Source: CAZNYN01 sp964577295
GTDB taxonomy: Bacteria; Synergistota; Synergistia; Synergistales; Synergistaceae
Reading direction: 5' to 3'
NCBI GenBank assembly: GCA_964577295.1
Contig: CAZNYN010000008.1
Location: 1 to 61,850, forward strand
DNA: 61,850 nucleotides
A program made the translations under genes and the position numbers. How positions within the stretch are numbered: position 1 is the first letter of the stretch; each line of letters starts with the position of its first letter. Under the pieces are notes generated by a model, which was not told where the DNA came from, ran no database searches, and saw only the letters and a program-made list of their open reading frames with translations. This document shows positions 25,054-34,279 of the stretch, in pieces.

Positions 25054-25085
25054 AAGACCTCGTTGCAAAACGGGGTCTTTTTTTA
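25054..25085 (+). terminator. Terminator after the TAXI receptor
   Basis: AAGACCTCGTT, loop GCAA, AACGGGGTCTT (one G-U pair), then a run of T. Confidence 0.88.
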
Positions 25086-25149
25086 TGGCTGATTTTTTTT
25101 CTGAAAATTATAGTAATATATAGACAGCATACTCAGAGGGGGTGCCGTG

Positions 25150-26409
25150 ATGATCGAAAGATTGTATGAGATGAAGGCATTTTCGGCTCTTGGCGCCAGG
25201 AATTTTCGTATTTTCATATTCGGACAGACGGTTTCTCTTGTAGGGACGTGGATGCAGCGCCTTGCCATGAGCTGGCTGGTGCTTCGCATTACGGGGTCTG
25301 CGGCTGGGCTTGGGCTTGTTGAAATGTCAAACCAGGCTCCTATTCTTATAACGGGATTCCTTGCCGGCAGTATATTGGATCGTTATGATATGAAAAAAAT
25401 ATTGATAATAACTCAGACTCTCTGTCTCCTGCAGGCTTTGGCTCTTGCAGTACTGGATTTTTCCGGCAGTATAAGGTACATGCAGGTGTTGATGCTGAGT
25501 CTTATGCTCGGTATCGTGACTTCTGTCGACCTGCCTGCCCGCCAGGCCTGTGTTGTGCGGATGCTGGACAAGCCCGACCAGATAAACAGTGCTTTGACAA
25601 TCAATTCCGTTATTTTTAACTTAGCCCGTCTTATAGGGCCTGCTCTCGCGGGCTTTGCTCTTCAGGCTGTAGGGGAAGCCGCCTGCTTTGCTCTGAACTC
25701 TGTCTCTTTTATGGCTGTCATATATTCTCTGACAAAGCTCAAGATAAAAAATGTGCCTGTCCCCGCAAAGGAGAGTGCCTTCAAAAGTTTTAAAGAGGGT
25801 ATCGCATATACGATGAACTTTGCCGTGCTCAGAAAAGTTATATTGGCATCCGCTATCTTCTATTTCCTTTGCTATCCGTTTACAACACTTCTGCCGTTTT
25901 TTGCAAAAAATATATTTCATTCAAACGCATCTACTTTGGGAATGTTTTTGGGTTCTGTAGGATGCGGCGCTATAGTGGGCGTAATCTATCAGGCCAGTAT
26001 GGTTCCGGTGACGAAGCTTCAGCGTCATGTTATATACAGTATCGCTGTCTACGGCCTTGGTATTGCACTCTTTGCCTGTTCCCGCTCTGTGAAATTTTCG
26101 TGCCTCGCATTGACTCTTCTGGGGTTTGGAATGTCAACGGGGTCGGTGTGCTTCAACACGCTGGTGCAGAGCATAATAGACGAAAGCAAAAGAGGACGCG
26201 TTATGAGTATATACACCGTCGGCAATATTGGTGTCGGGCCTATGGGATCTCTGACTGCGGGAGCAGTCGCGGACATATTCGGAGGTACTTTTGCGGGGCT
26301 GCTGTTCGGATGCGGTTCATTGCTGCTGGCATACTTTATGTTTAAAGGACTCTCTTCTGTTGAAACACCGATAAAGAATGTTATGAGAGAAAAGGGACTT
26401 ACTTCATAA
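25150..26409 (+). CDS. MFS transporter, EntS/enterobactin-exporter-like (MFS_3)
   Basis: A 419-residue protein with about 12 hydrophobic segments. The N-terminus ARNFRIFIFGQTVSLVGTWMQRLAMSWLV and SVDLPARQACVVRML are typical of the MFS_3 group that includes EntS. Such proteins export siderophores, drugs or other small molecules by proton antiport. GAGGGGG precedes the start; ATG at 25150 is taken, though GTG at 25147 is possible. It has no siderophore synthesis genes nearby, so the substrate is unknown. A membrane-protein gene follows after 28 bases. Confidence 0.85.
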   Translation: MIERLYEMKAFSALGARNFRIFIFGQTVSLVGTWMQRLAMSWLVLRITGSAAGLGLVEMSNQAPILITGFLAGSILDRYDMKKILIITQTLCLLQALALAVLDFSGSIRYMQVLMLSLMLGIVTSVDLPARQACVVRMLDKPDQINSALTINSVIFNLARLIGPALAGFALQAVGEAACFALNSVSFMAVIYSLTKLKIKNVPVPAKESAFKSFKEGIAYTMNFAVLRKVILASAIFYFLCYPFTTLLPFFAKNIFHSNASTLGMFLGSVGCGAIVGVIYQASMVPVTKLQRHVIYSIAVYGLGIALFACSRSVKFSCLALTLLGFGMSTGSVCFNTLVQSIIDESKRGRVMSIYTVGNIGVGPMGSLTAGAVADIFGGTFAGLLFGCGSLLLAYFMFKGLSSVETPIKNVMREKGLTS

Positions 26410-26437
26410 ATATAGTATAATATATTTACTTGCGTAC

Positions 26438-27370
26438 ATGGGGGGACTTAGTCTGATTATCAATACTTTGCTGACGATAGTGTCGGGTGCGGCTTTGCTG
26501 ACCTTTGTGCTGATAATTTCTCTGCTTTTTTTCGGTGCGGAGAATATCATATTTAATATAGAATGCAGCAACGGCAATCTTCTTCAGCCCTTTGCATCGC
26601 TTCTGACGGGAAGGTGTGGAGATAATAGTTCTTGCCCGCCCGCTTCTTTGTACATTTCATGTCTCTCACTGCTTCTCATTTTTCTTCTTATCCCGATGGG
26701 GTCTTTGCCTCAGTTTGTCTCTACCGAAGCTGATTTGTTTATAGTATTCTTTCTCCTGCTCTCTGCTCAGGGATTTTACATAAGAGGGATAAAAAAATTT
26801 TCGATAGAGCTTTACCAGTCACTGGACAGAAGTGATGTTAATCTGCTGTTTAAGTTTACTGTTGCCCTTTTGACCATAGGAGGAGCTTTTTCATGGTACA
26901 TTCTCAACAGGGGGATTCCCGGCAGCATATTCAGTATTGAGACCTATAACGCTGCCTTCATCTGGAATGTATCGACAATACTCGGAAAAGCAGGGATAGT
27001 TCTTTTCTTTGTGCTTCTCTCCGTCACGTCTCCGTGCCGCAAGATAACAAATCGTTATCGCAAGGACAATGTTCCTCTTCCGGAAATATTTGACGCGGCA
27101 CGCTCGACAATTTGTCCCGCAATAATAGCGGCGATATTTATGCCTTGGAATATCGGTCTGAACATCGGGTTTATAGCTCTGCCCATGTATATATTGGACT
27201 TTGCGCTATTTTGGCTCAAGGTCTTCATTCTCCAAGTGATAATTATTCCCGCTGTGAGGAATGTATATGTAAGGCTAAGATCCAAGCTGCCTCCCGGGAT
27301 GAAGCTGCTTATTGTTATCGTTCTTGGAATGTTCGGTTCCTTATTTTTGATAGCGGATCTTTATATATAG
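26438..27370 (+). CDS. Membrane protein distantly like complex I NuoH / hydrogenase HycD-EchB subunit
   Basis: A 310-residue protein with about eight hydrophobic segments. Features reminiscent of the NuoH/HycD/EchB family: a first membrane helix, then the loop NLLQPFASLLTG (compare GLLQ...I.KL in the family), a second helix pair, AQGFYIRGIK, and a polar loop with LPEIFDAA. The family's conserved glutamates (EGESELV-type loop) are largely missing, and no other complex I or hydrogenase subunit lies nearby. The ATG at 26438 lacks a site upstream while GGGGGGA lies just inside the gene, so the true start may be a few codons later. The family link is a weak inference. Its stop abuts the convergent DUF1850 gene. 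Confidence 0.45.
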   Translation: MGGLSLIINTLLTIVSGAALLTFVLIISLLFFGAENIIFNIECSNGNLLQPFASLLTGRCGDNSSCPPASLYISCLSLLLIFLLIPMGSLPQFVSTEADLFIVFFLLLSAQGFYIRGIKKFSIELYQSLDRSDVNLLFKFTVALLTIGGAFSWYILNRGIPGSIFSIETYNAAFIWNVSTILGKAGIVLFFVLLSVTSPCRKITNRYRKDNVPLPEIFDAARSTICPAIIAAIFMPWNIGLNIGFIALPMYILDFALFWLKVFILQVIIIPAVRNVYVRLRSKLPPGMKLLIVIVLGMFGSLFLIADLYI

Positions 27371-27949
27371 TTAGTTCCTGTCTCTCTTGTCTATAACTGG
27401 TGCATTCATGGGAGCTTTCTCCAATTCGCTGTTTCTGTAAACACCGCTGTACATGAAAGGTGCTCTTACTATGGCTACAGTGAGTCTCTGACCAGGGAAA
27501 AGCTCAAAAAAGTTGCGTCTGCCGAAGGGAGCCAGCTTTACTTGGTTGAGCCCCAGATGTTTGTTTCCTATTCTGTAGTAATATTCTTTCCATGATACTC
27601 TTCCGCCCTGAAATACCATCCAGTTGCCTGACTCGATGAATCGTCCGTTTTTCGGTCTGTCAAAGGGAAGTCCCGCGTTTGTGGAGCGAACTCTCTCTTC
27701 CCATGCCCACAGCCTTCCGGCGAGGATTCTGTACTCATCTTCAACGGGAGTCAGCTCCACAGAGTGTATGTACCTTGTCGTGAATGTGTGGCGCAGCGCG
27801 GTTGGGGAGGAAAAAATAAGATTTTTCTCCATATCCAGTATCTTTATGTAGTCCACTCTCCAGCCCGCAAGGGCGATAAAGAGCAGAAGCGGCAGAGATA
27901 TTATCATCAGAAAAATATTTTTATGAGTATGCAAGTAACTCACTCCCAT
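27371..27949 (-). CDS. DUF1850 protein, TRAP/TAXI-associated
   Basis: A 192-residue protein with an N-terminal membrane or signal segment (about 11-27, IFLMIISLPLLLFIALA). The DUF1850 signature RYIHSVELTPVEDEYRI is at about 57-73, followed by the usual WKEYYYRIGNKHL region. DUF1850 genes commonly occur beside TAXI receptors and fused TRAP permeases, which matches this neighbourhood, although here the gene is on the opposite strand 2.3 kb away. It probably acts at the outer face of the inner membrane. No enzymatic function is known. Confidence 0.8.
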   Translation of the reverse strand: MGVSYLHTHKNIFLMIISLPLLLFIALAGWRVDYIKILDMEKNLIFSSPTALRHTFTTRYIHSVELTPVEDEYRILAGRLWAWEERVRSTNAGLPFDRPKNGRFIESGNWMVFQGGRVSWKEYYYRIGNKHLGLNQVKLAPFGRRNFFELFPGQRLTVAIVRAPFMYSGVYRNSELEKAPMNAPVIDKRDRN

Positions 27950-28130
27950 CTTTTAACATTTAAATACACTATCACTTATATGGCTTCAAGGCAAGATGAA
28001 AACATTGCGGCAGAGGCGCAGAAGTTAAAATAATCCAAGCGTAATAACAAACTTTGCTGTATAATAAGGCAGAAATAACTTTAGCCCATCAAAAGCAACT
28101 GCAAAACTATTACAACAGGGGGAATTTTTT

Positions 28131-29237
28131 GTGATAAAAGCAAAACGTGTTGAAAGACTTGCGGAAGAGCTTATAAAAAGGAACTTAGACGCAATATACC
28201 TGGGTCCATCGACAGACCTCGAGTATATAGGCGAGCTTGATACACACCCGGATGAAAGAGTACGAGGCCTTATGGTAGCAAAGGATGGAAAATGTTTTGC
28301 AATGACGCCTTTGCTTTATAAAGAAGAGATGGTAAATGCATTCGGCGATGTTCCGTTCTATTCCGAGTGGAACGACCATGAAGGTTTTACCGGAGCATTC
28401 AAGCGCGGATGCGAGAAGCTCGGCGTCGTAGGAGGCAGGATTGCATTCAATGACGGAGTAAGAGCTGTAGACATGCTCGCAATACGCGATTCCATGGATA
28501 TTGTTCTCTGCAACGGCGGCAGCGTTCTGGACCCCCTCCGCTCATGCAAGGACGAGGAAGAGCTTGACCTTATGAGAGAATCCTCCCGCATCGTAGACGG
28601 CGTTGTGGCGAAGATCAAAGCGTACATCAAGCCGGGCATGAAAGAACGCGACCTTGTCAAGAAGATCCCTGAATTTTTTGAGGAATTGGGCGTTAACCAA
28701 ATGTCCTTTAATCCCATAGTAGCCAGCGGCCCCAACGGCTCTATGCCGCACTACGGCGGAGACCAGCGCGTCTTTGAAAAGAACGATGTGATAATCTTTG
28801 ACCTCGGCGGACGCTACAAGAGCTACTGCTCGGACACGACACGCACTCTCTTCCTGGGGACTCCCACTGACGAACAGAGAAAGGCTTACGAAATAGTCCG
28901 CGAAGCTCAGGCCGCAGGCGAAGCCGCAGTACAGCCAGGAGCTACGGGGCAGGATGTTGACAGAGCCGCGCGCAAGATTATAACGGACGCGGGCTACGGA
29001 GAGTACTTCTTCAACCGAGTAGGACACGGCATAGGCATAGCGGTACACGAAAGCCCCTATATGATCGAAGGTAATAATGTCCCGCTGAAACCGGGCAACG
29101 TATTCAGCGTGGAACCCGGAATATATATGCCGGGCAAATTCGGAATAAGAATAGAAAACCTGGTTGCAGTCCGCGAGGATGGTACAGGCGAAGCCTTGAA
29201 CAAATTCCCGAGAGACATAGAGAGCGTAATCTGCTAA
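28131..29237 (+). CDS. Xaa-Pro aminopeptidase/dipeptidase, M24B family
   Basis: A 368-residue metallopeptidase. The N-terminal creatinase-like domain (1-130) is followed by the pita-bread catalytic domain with all five metal ligands: D in IIFDLGG, D in CSDTTRTLF, H in VGHGIGIAVHE, E in FSVEPGIYM and E in IRIENLV. It removes N-terminal residues before proline or cleaves X-Pro dipeptides in the cytoplasm, fitting a peptide-fermenting life style. GTG at 28131 has AGGGGG upstream. It is monocistronic with a strong terminator. Confidence 0.92.
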   Translation: MIKAKRVERLAEELIKRNLDAIYLGPSTDLEYIGELDTHPDERVRGLMVAKDGKCFAMTPLLYKEEMVNAFGDVPFYSEWNDHEGFTGAFKRGCEKLGVVGGRIAFNDGVRAVDMLAIRDSMDIVLCNGGSVLDPLRSCKDEEELDLMRESSRIVDGVVAKIKAYIKPGMKERDLVKKIPEFFEELGVNQMSFNPIVASGPNGSMPHYGGDQRVFEKNDVIIFDLGGRYKSYCSDTTRTLFLGTPTDEQRKAYEIVREAQAAGEAAVQPGATGQDVDRAARKIITDAGYGEYFFNRVGHGIGIAVHESPYMIEGNNVPLKPGNVFSVEPGIYMPGKFGIRIENLVAVREDGTGEALNKFPRDIESVIC

Positions 29238-29260
29238 ATTTTATACAGCGCGAAAGAGTG

Positions 29261-29297
29261 AGCCCCCGTCCCCGTATTCGGGAACGGGGGCTTTTTC
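29261..29297 (+). terminator. Terminator after the M24 peptidase
   Basis: AGCCCCCGT-CCCCG pairs with CGGG-AACGGGGGCT, followed by TTTTT; very G+C-rich stem. Confidence 0.92.
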
Positions 29298-29444
29298 CGG
29301 CCCTGTACCTTATAAAACCGCATGCCTCCGTACATATTTCAAAGATGTTCCTCAATGAGGTACGTCCGCAAAATAGGCCTCTTCGGGGTTGCTCTGATGC
29401 GTACTGCAAGCTATACTTAACAATGGTGTAAGGGGCTGAATTTT

Positions 29445-31034
29445 ATGGATGGATTGCTGAAGAAGATTCTTAAAGAGCTGATAGATGATTACGGTATGGG
29501 TATACTCGATGATCCCGACCGTTTGTCGCAGTTTATGGAAGATCGCTGCCCGTCATGCCGCACAGGCATTTTTCGCCTGACCTTCGCACTTGGCCATCTT
29601 GTAAAATACGGCTGGTCTCCTCAAGTCCATCTTTCTTCAAAAGATACTTCAAAGTATGTTACGATGCTGTGCAAGAATCTCAGCTTCAAACGATCCGATG
29701 CGGAAGAGATAATGTCGATACTCAAAGACGTTACATTCCCCTATGTCGATGACCTCTCCGATGAAAAAGTTTTTGCCGCTACGCCGGGGAATCTCAAAAG
29801 AATATCGGGCGGCATATCGACCAAGCCCCGCACAATGTGGATGAGAAGAAAATCATTCTACAACGGGCTTATACTCGTAGTCTCCCTCATTGCAATAGCA
29901 GTGCTCTTCTTCCAGATAGGAGGTCAGCGAACTCCTCTCGGCGATGAATTCAGAATAGCTTTCTTTGAGCATCTTGACGGTCCTAAGGCTCAGGAGGGGC
30001 ACAACAGGCTCAGAGCGGCTCAGCTTGCGGTTGAGCTTATCAACAGGCAGGGCGGGATAAGGGGATACAAGCTGAAGATAGTCGGTTTTAACACGCCCGA
30101 TAATCCGGAAGAAGCGGCTCTATATGTGAGAGATGTTATGAAAGACAAAAGCATTCTTGTTATGATGACGGGAATGGATTACAAAATTATAGAAAAAATA
30201 GCTCCGATAGCGGACGCAATAGAAGTTCCCCTTGTCGTGACGACCAAAGATATGATGAACGACTCTATAAGCGACGGGGCAAAGCCTCTTTTGTATGTTT
30301 TTTCCATCGTAAACGATCTTTCCGCAAGAGCGAAGATGCTTGCGTACTTTGCAATGCAGGGGCTGAGCGGAAAAACCATAGGGATAATTTACAACTCTGA
30401 GAATGAGATGGATGTGGCGGAACATGATGAGCTTTTGCGTTGGATAAAAATATTCGGCGGTACCGTAAAGGCTGATATAGGCAAAACGTCCGCGGATGGT
30501 TCCGATTACACAAACGCGGCAGGCGCCATAACAGAGAGCGGAGCGGAGCAGCTTATTATTCCCGGAGGCATATCACGTATCCCCGGAGTGTTGGCTCAGT
30601 TCAGAACGGCGGGCTTCAGCGGCCCTATTTTGGCAGAGGATTATACCGAGTTTCCCGCGGAAAGCCATCAGAATGTCTATGTGGCAAACAGCTGGTGGAT
30701 AAACGAGTTAAGCTCCCTCGATCCGCAGATACGCTCTGTTTTGAAGGACTACAGAAGTTTATATAACGAAAATTGCCCGAACGAGGATGTAAAATCGGTT
30801 ATTTTGGCCTATGACGGAGTCAAGTGGATTGCAAACTCTCTCTCAAACGCGCCTGGGTACAGGGGTGAGGCGATACGCCACGCACTGCTTGCTACGCGCA
30901 ATTTCCAGATGACACATGCCACTCTCTCGATAGACCCGAGGAGCCATGCCCCTCTGAATAAATCTATGACACTCATATATTGCGACAGCAGCAAAGGCAT
31001 ATTCCAAAAGAGGATAAGAGCCAGAAAAGACTGA
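29445..31034 (+). CDS. Membrane-anchored Leu/Ile/Val-binding-type protein with cytoplasmic N-domain
   Basis: A 529-residue protein of unusual layout. Residues 1-60 (LLKKILKELIDDYGMGILDDPDRLSQFM) resemble a small helical domain found at the N-terminus of various bacterial signalling proteins. A charged linker follows, then one membrane helix (about 137-157, LILVVSLIAIAVLFFQIG), and finally a complete type I periplasmic-binding fold (about 165-525) like LivJ/AmiC: FRIAFFEHLDGP, RAAQLAVELINRQGG, ADGSDYTNAAGAI. A type II membrane orientation would place the binding fold outside and the N-domain in the cytoplasm. No ABC permease lies near. A ligand sensor is a reasonable inference. The frame is intact. 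Confidence 0.75.
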   Translation: MDGLLKKILKELIDDYGMGILDDPDRLSQFMEDRCPSCRTGIFRLTFALGHLVKYGWSPQVHLSSKDTSKYVTMLCKNLSFKRSDAEEIMSILKDVTFPYVDDLSDEKVFAATPGNLKRISGGISTKPRTMWMRRKSFYNGLILVVSLIAIAVLFFQIGGQRTPLGDEFRIAFFEHLDGPKAQEGHNRLRAAQLAVELINRQGGIRGYKLKIVGFNTPDNPEEAALYVRDVMKDKSILVMMTGMDYKIIEKIAPIADAIEVPLVVTTKDMMNDSISDGAKPLLYVFSIVNDLSARAKMLAYFAMQGLSGKTIGIIYNSENEMDVAEHDELLRWIKIFGGTVKADIGKTSADGSDYTNAAGAITESGAEQLIIPGGISRIPGVLAQFRTAGFSGPILAEDYTEFPAESHQNVYVANSWWINELSSLDPQIRSVLKDYRSLYNENCPNEDVKSVILAYDGVKWIANSLSNAPGYRGEAIRHALLATRNFQMTHATLSIDPRSHAPLNKSMTLIYCDSSKGIFQKRIRARKD

Positions 31035-31046
31035 AAATATTTTATC

Positions 31047-31079
31047 AAGAAGGCTGCTTTCGGGCAGTCTTTATTTTTT
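31047..31079 (+). terminator. Terminator after the binding-type protein
   Basis: AAGA-GGCTGC pairs with GGCAG-TCTT around TTTCG, followed by TATTTTTTC. Confidence 0.7.
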
Positions 31080-31163
31080 CTTTGCATAAAAAAATAATAT
31101 GTGTAAAATATTCTTGACTTTATATTAACAGGAACAGTTTTATAGAAAGAGAGCTGGTATATT

Positions 31164-32669
31164 GTGGTTGAACTTGCATCAGAACGTCTTGAAAATGTCT
31201 TTGTATCTTCGTGGAGAGGAGCGGAGAACGAAGACTGTCTCTGGTGGAACGGCGAGTGGTGGTCATGGAACAGGCTCAATGACTTGGCCGTTGACTGTGA
31301 GGCGAAACTTCGCAGCTCAGGTTTTCAAAAAGGGCAGAGGATAGTAATTCTTCTTCCGAACTCTCCGATGGTTTTCGCGCTCTCTGTAGCCGCATGGCGC
31401 ATAGGCGGATGTGTAGCGCCTCTTAACGCAAGAACCGGAATCGTAAACCTTGTCAGCACGATAAAGATGCTCGACCCGCACTCGATAATAGTCACGGAAG
31501 ACGCCCTTGAAAAGTCCACAGAACCGGCGCGCGCGATAGGTGTTCCTGTGGTCGGGATTAAGCTCGAAGGGCCTCTGCCCTCATTTACGGGGCGAGTCGG
31601 AAAACCCGAGACAGAGGATTATTCCGTTATATTCTCCACATCGGGAACATCGGGCAATCCAAAGGCGGTAGGATGTCTGCATTCTAATCTGCTGGACAAT
31701 ATAAAAAATATTCCCTCACACATACCCGGGCTACTGGACAAAGAGTCTATTTTCCTTAACGTACTTCCGAATTTTCATACCTTCGGAAACAATGTGGCCG
31801 GGCTTCTTCCTCTGCTTGCAGGTGTAAGACAGGCTGTAGTGCCTAATTTTGTCCCTGTAGATAACACTATAAATGCGATAAAACAATCCAAAGTCAACGC
31901 GATAATAGCGGTTCCCACAGTAATGGCCTTCCTGCTCGGAGCTCTTGACAAGAAGAATGAACATTTGGAGGGTATACGCTTTGTCGTCACGGGAGGAGAC
32001 AGGCTCAACACACAGATGGATGCGCGCTCAAAAGAGTATTTGGGTGTGGGCATACTTGAAGGCTATGGCCTTACGGAATGCTCTCCTGTCGTTGCAGTAT
32101 CAGGTACTGAAGAGACGAAAAAACTGGGGACAGTGGGCACTGCTCTTCAAAGTTACGAAATTCGCATAAGGGACAGAGAGGGCAATGACATAGGACTCCA
32201 TGATGAGGGAGTGCTGTGGCTTAAAGGTCCGTCCGTAGTTCCATGCTATTTCAGAGATGAGATAAATACCGCGGAGCGTTTCGAGGACGGCTGGTTCAAC
32301 ACCGGCGATGTTGTTCAGATAGACAGTGACGGATTTATAAAGATTGTTGACAGAGCTACCGACATCATAATAGTAAGCGGCTTTAACGTATATCCTCAGG
32401 AAGTGGAGGCTGTGCTCTGCGAGCATCCCTCCGTTAGCGCGGCCATTGCCGTAGGCGAGGCCAACAATGTCGCAGGGGAGCTTGTAAAAGCTTTTGTAAT
32501 CCTAAAAGATGGAGCTTCCGTCACTCCGAAGGAGCTTATGCTTTACTGCAAGGAGAGGCTGGCTCACTATAAAGTGCCGCGCAAGATAGGTTTTGTAACA
32601 GAATTTCCACTCTCTCCGACTGGCAAGATTCTGCGCAGAGAGCTGCGCAAGATGAAAATAGCAAGATAA
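31164..32669 (+). CDS. AMP-forming acyl-CoA synthetase
   Basis: A 501-residue ANL-superfamily enzyme. The P-loop-like motif STSGTSGNPKAVG (about 152-164), the EGYGLTECSP adenylate motif, GWFNTGDVVQID, and the C-terminal lysine motif PLSPTGKILRREL are all present. It activates a carboxylic acid as acyl-AMP and then acyl-CoA. Chain length or aromatic preference is not evident. GTG at 31164 is the start, with GAGAG upstream. It is followed by a bidirectional terminator and a convergent GlcD-type oxidase, so it seems monocistronic. Confidence 0.9.
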   Translation: MVELASERLENVFVSSWRGAENEDCLWWNGEWWSWNRLNDLAVDCEAKLRSSGFQKGQRIVILLPNSPMVFALSVAAWRIGGCVAPLNARTGIVNLVSTIKMLDPHSIIVTEDALEKSTEPARAIGVPVVGIKLEGPLPSFTGRVGKPETEDYSVIFSTSGTSGNPKAVGCLHSNLLDNIKNIPSHIPGLLDKESIFLNVLPNFHTFGNNVAGLLPLLAGVRQAVVPNFVPVDNTINAIKQSKVNAIIAVPTVMAFLLGALDKKNEHLEGIRFVVTGGDRLNTQMDARSKEYLGVGILEGYGLTECSPVVAVSGTEETKKLGTVGTALQSYEIRIRDREGNDIGLHDEGVLWLKGPSVVPCYFRDEINTAERFEDGWFNTGDVVQIDSDGFIKIVDRATDIIIVSGFNVYPQEVEAVLCEHPSVSAAIAVGEANNVAGELVKAFVILKDGASVTPKELMLYCKERLAHYKVPRKIGFVTEFPLSPTGKILRRELRKMKIAR

Positions 32670-32675
32670 TATAAG

Positions 32676-32709
32676 AGCGCGTCTCCTTAAAATGAGGAGA
32701 CGCGCTTTT
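32676..32709. terminator. Bidirectional terminator between the acyl-CoA synthetase and glcD
   Basis: GCGCGTCTCCT pairs with AGGAGACGCGC around a short A-rich loop, followed by TTTT; it lies between convergent genes. Confidence 0.88.
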
Positions 32710-32714
32710 GCAAT

Positions 32715-34142
32715 TTAATCCCAGTCGACAAGTTTTCCGGGGTTTAGAATGTTCTGCGGGTCGAACGCGAGCTTTACTCTTTTTATAAGTTCCAACTGAC
32801 TTTTATCGAGGAAATATTTCATATATCCTTTGCGCTTGAATCCTATTCCGTGTTCGCCCGAGAGAGTTCCTCCCATCGGCAGAAGCTGCGAGTATACCGC
32901 CGTTTGGGCTTCGTGCAGAGTGTCGTGCCAGTGTTCCGTATCGGGGGCTATCACGGTGCAGTGCATATTGCCGTCTCCCGCATGTCCGTAAGTGACATAT
33001 TCGAGCCCTCTGTCATCACAGATTGCCTTTATTGTCTCCAGCATCAAAGGCACTTTATCGGTAGGCACGACAAGGTCTTCCTTCGTATATCTGCTGTAAA
33101 AGGCGGCGATTGCCTCTGGTACAGCCTTGCGGGACTGCCATATTCTGTCTTTTGTGCTTCTTGTGTCCGCCACATAAACTTCATAAGCTCCGTGCTTCTG
33201 CGAAAGTTTCCCTATATTTTCATATTCGCTCTCAAGGCGGTCGCAGTCGTTGTCCTCAAGCTGGATGATGAGCACCGCTCCCGCTTCGCGCGCGGGGACG
33301 GGGGTGTTTAAGAATCGTTCCGAAAGTTTTATCGCTTTAGCATCCATAAACTCTACGGATGTGGGTATAAGCCCGCCTTCCGTGATAATGCGCGGAACAA
33401 ATGCTATCGCGCTTTCGGTGTCATCGAATGCAGCGAGCAGGTCTACCGAGTATTTGGGAAGCGGCAGAAGCTTTAAGACAGCCTTTGTGACTATGGCGAG
33501 CATTCCTTCCGAACCTGCCGTAAGGTGTACAAAGTCAAGCCCAGTTACGTCCTTGCGCCTTTTGCCTCCGAACCATGTTACCGAACCGTCCGCAAGCACG
33601 ACTTCCAGTGCAAGAAGCTGCGCCCCGGTAGCTCCGTACTTAATGACTTTATTGCCTCCCGCATTTTCAGCTATGTTTCCACCTATGTATGATGCGTCTC
33701 CGCTGCACGGGTCGCCTGCGTATAAGAGTCCGTGAGATGCTGCCAGCCTGCTTATCTCGGCAGTAACAACACCCGGTTCTACCGTGACGGAAAGATTGGC
33801 CTCATCAAGCTCCAAAATTTTATTCATCTTCTCAAAGCTCATTACGATACCGCCGTATACGGGCAGAGCCCCGCCGGAAAGCCCCGTGCCCGCTCCGCGC
33901 GGTGTGACGGGAATCTTGTACTTTGATGCAATTTTCATAACCGCCGATACGTGCTCCGTTGTTTCGGGGAAGACTAAAAGTTCCGCAAGGTATTCTCTGC
34001 CGTAATATGAGGAGGGTACTTCATCATGAGAGTAGCTCTCTCTCTTCTCAATATCGCATGATACATTATTCGCTCCGAGCGCCGCTTCTATCTCCGCGGT
34101 CGTCTCCGCTGTAATTTTGCCGTAGGAAAACAGCTCTTTCAT
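32715..34142 (-). CDS. glcD: FAD-linked oxidase, GlcD family (glycolate/D-lactate dehydrogenase-like)
   Basis: A 475-residue flavoprotein. The N-terminal PCMH-type FAD-binding domain carries VTPRGAGTGLSGGALPVYGG. The C-terminal FAD-oxidase domain carries YGHAGDGNMHC, with the conserved HAGDGN, and ends SGEHGIGFKRKGYM. It oxidises 2-hydroxy acids such as glycolate or D-lactate in the cytoplasm, passing electrons to an unknown acceptor. No GlcF-type iron-sulfur partner or EtfAB is nearby. ATG at 34142 follows TGGAGGG. The exact substrate is inferred only at family level. Confidence 0.88.
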   Translation of the reverse strand: MKELFSYGKITAETTAEIEAALGANNVSCDIEKRESYSHDEVPSSYYGREYLAELLVFPETTEHVSAVMKIASKYKIPVTPRGAGTGLSGGALPVYGGIVMSFEKMNKILELDEANLSVTVEPGVVTAEISRLAASHGLLYAGDPCSGDASYIGGNIAENAGGNKVIKYGATGAQLLALEVVLADGSVTWFGGKRRKDVTGLDFVHLTAGSEGMLAIVTKAVLKLLPLPKYSVDLLAAFDDTESAIAFVPRIITEGGLIPTSVEFMDAKAIKLSERFLNTPVPAREAGAVLIIQLEDNDCDRLESEYENIGKLSQKHGAYEVYVADTRSTKDRIWQSRKAVPEAIAAFYSRYTKEDLVVPTDKVPLMLETIKAICDDRGLEYVTYGHAGDGNMHCTVIAPDTEHWHDTLHEAQTAVYSQLLPMGGTLSGEHGIGFKRKGYMKYFLDKSQLELIKRVKLAFDPQNILNPGKLVDWD

Positions 34143-34279
34143 AAAATCCCTCCAAAAACCTATAATATATTATTTTATCATGTTAAATAATATATTCATA
34201 ATGCCATTCTTGCGTCAATGATGTATGGATGTTTCTGTGTGATTTCGGATATAATAGCACTAACAGGGGGTGATTCCCA

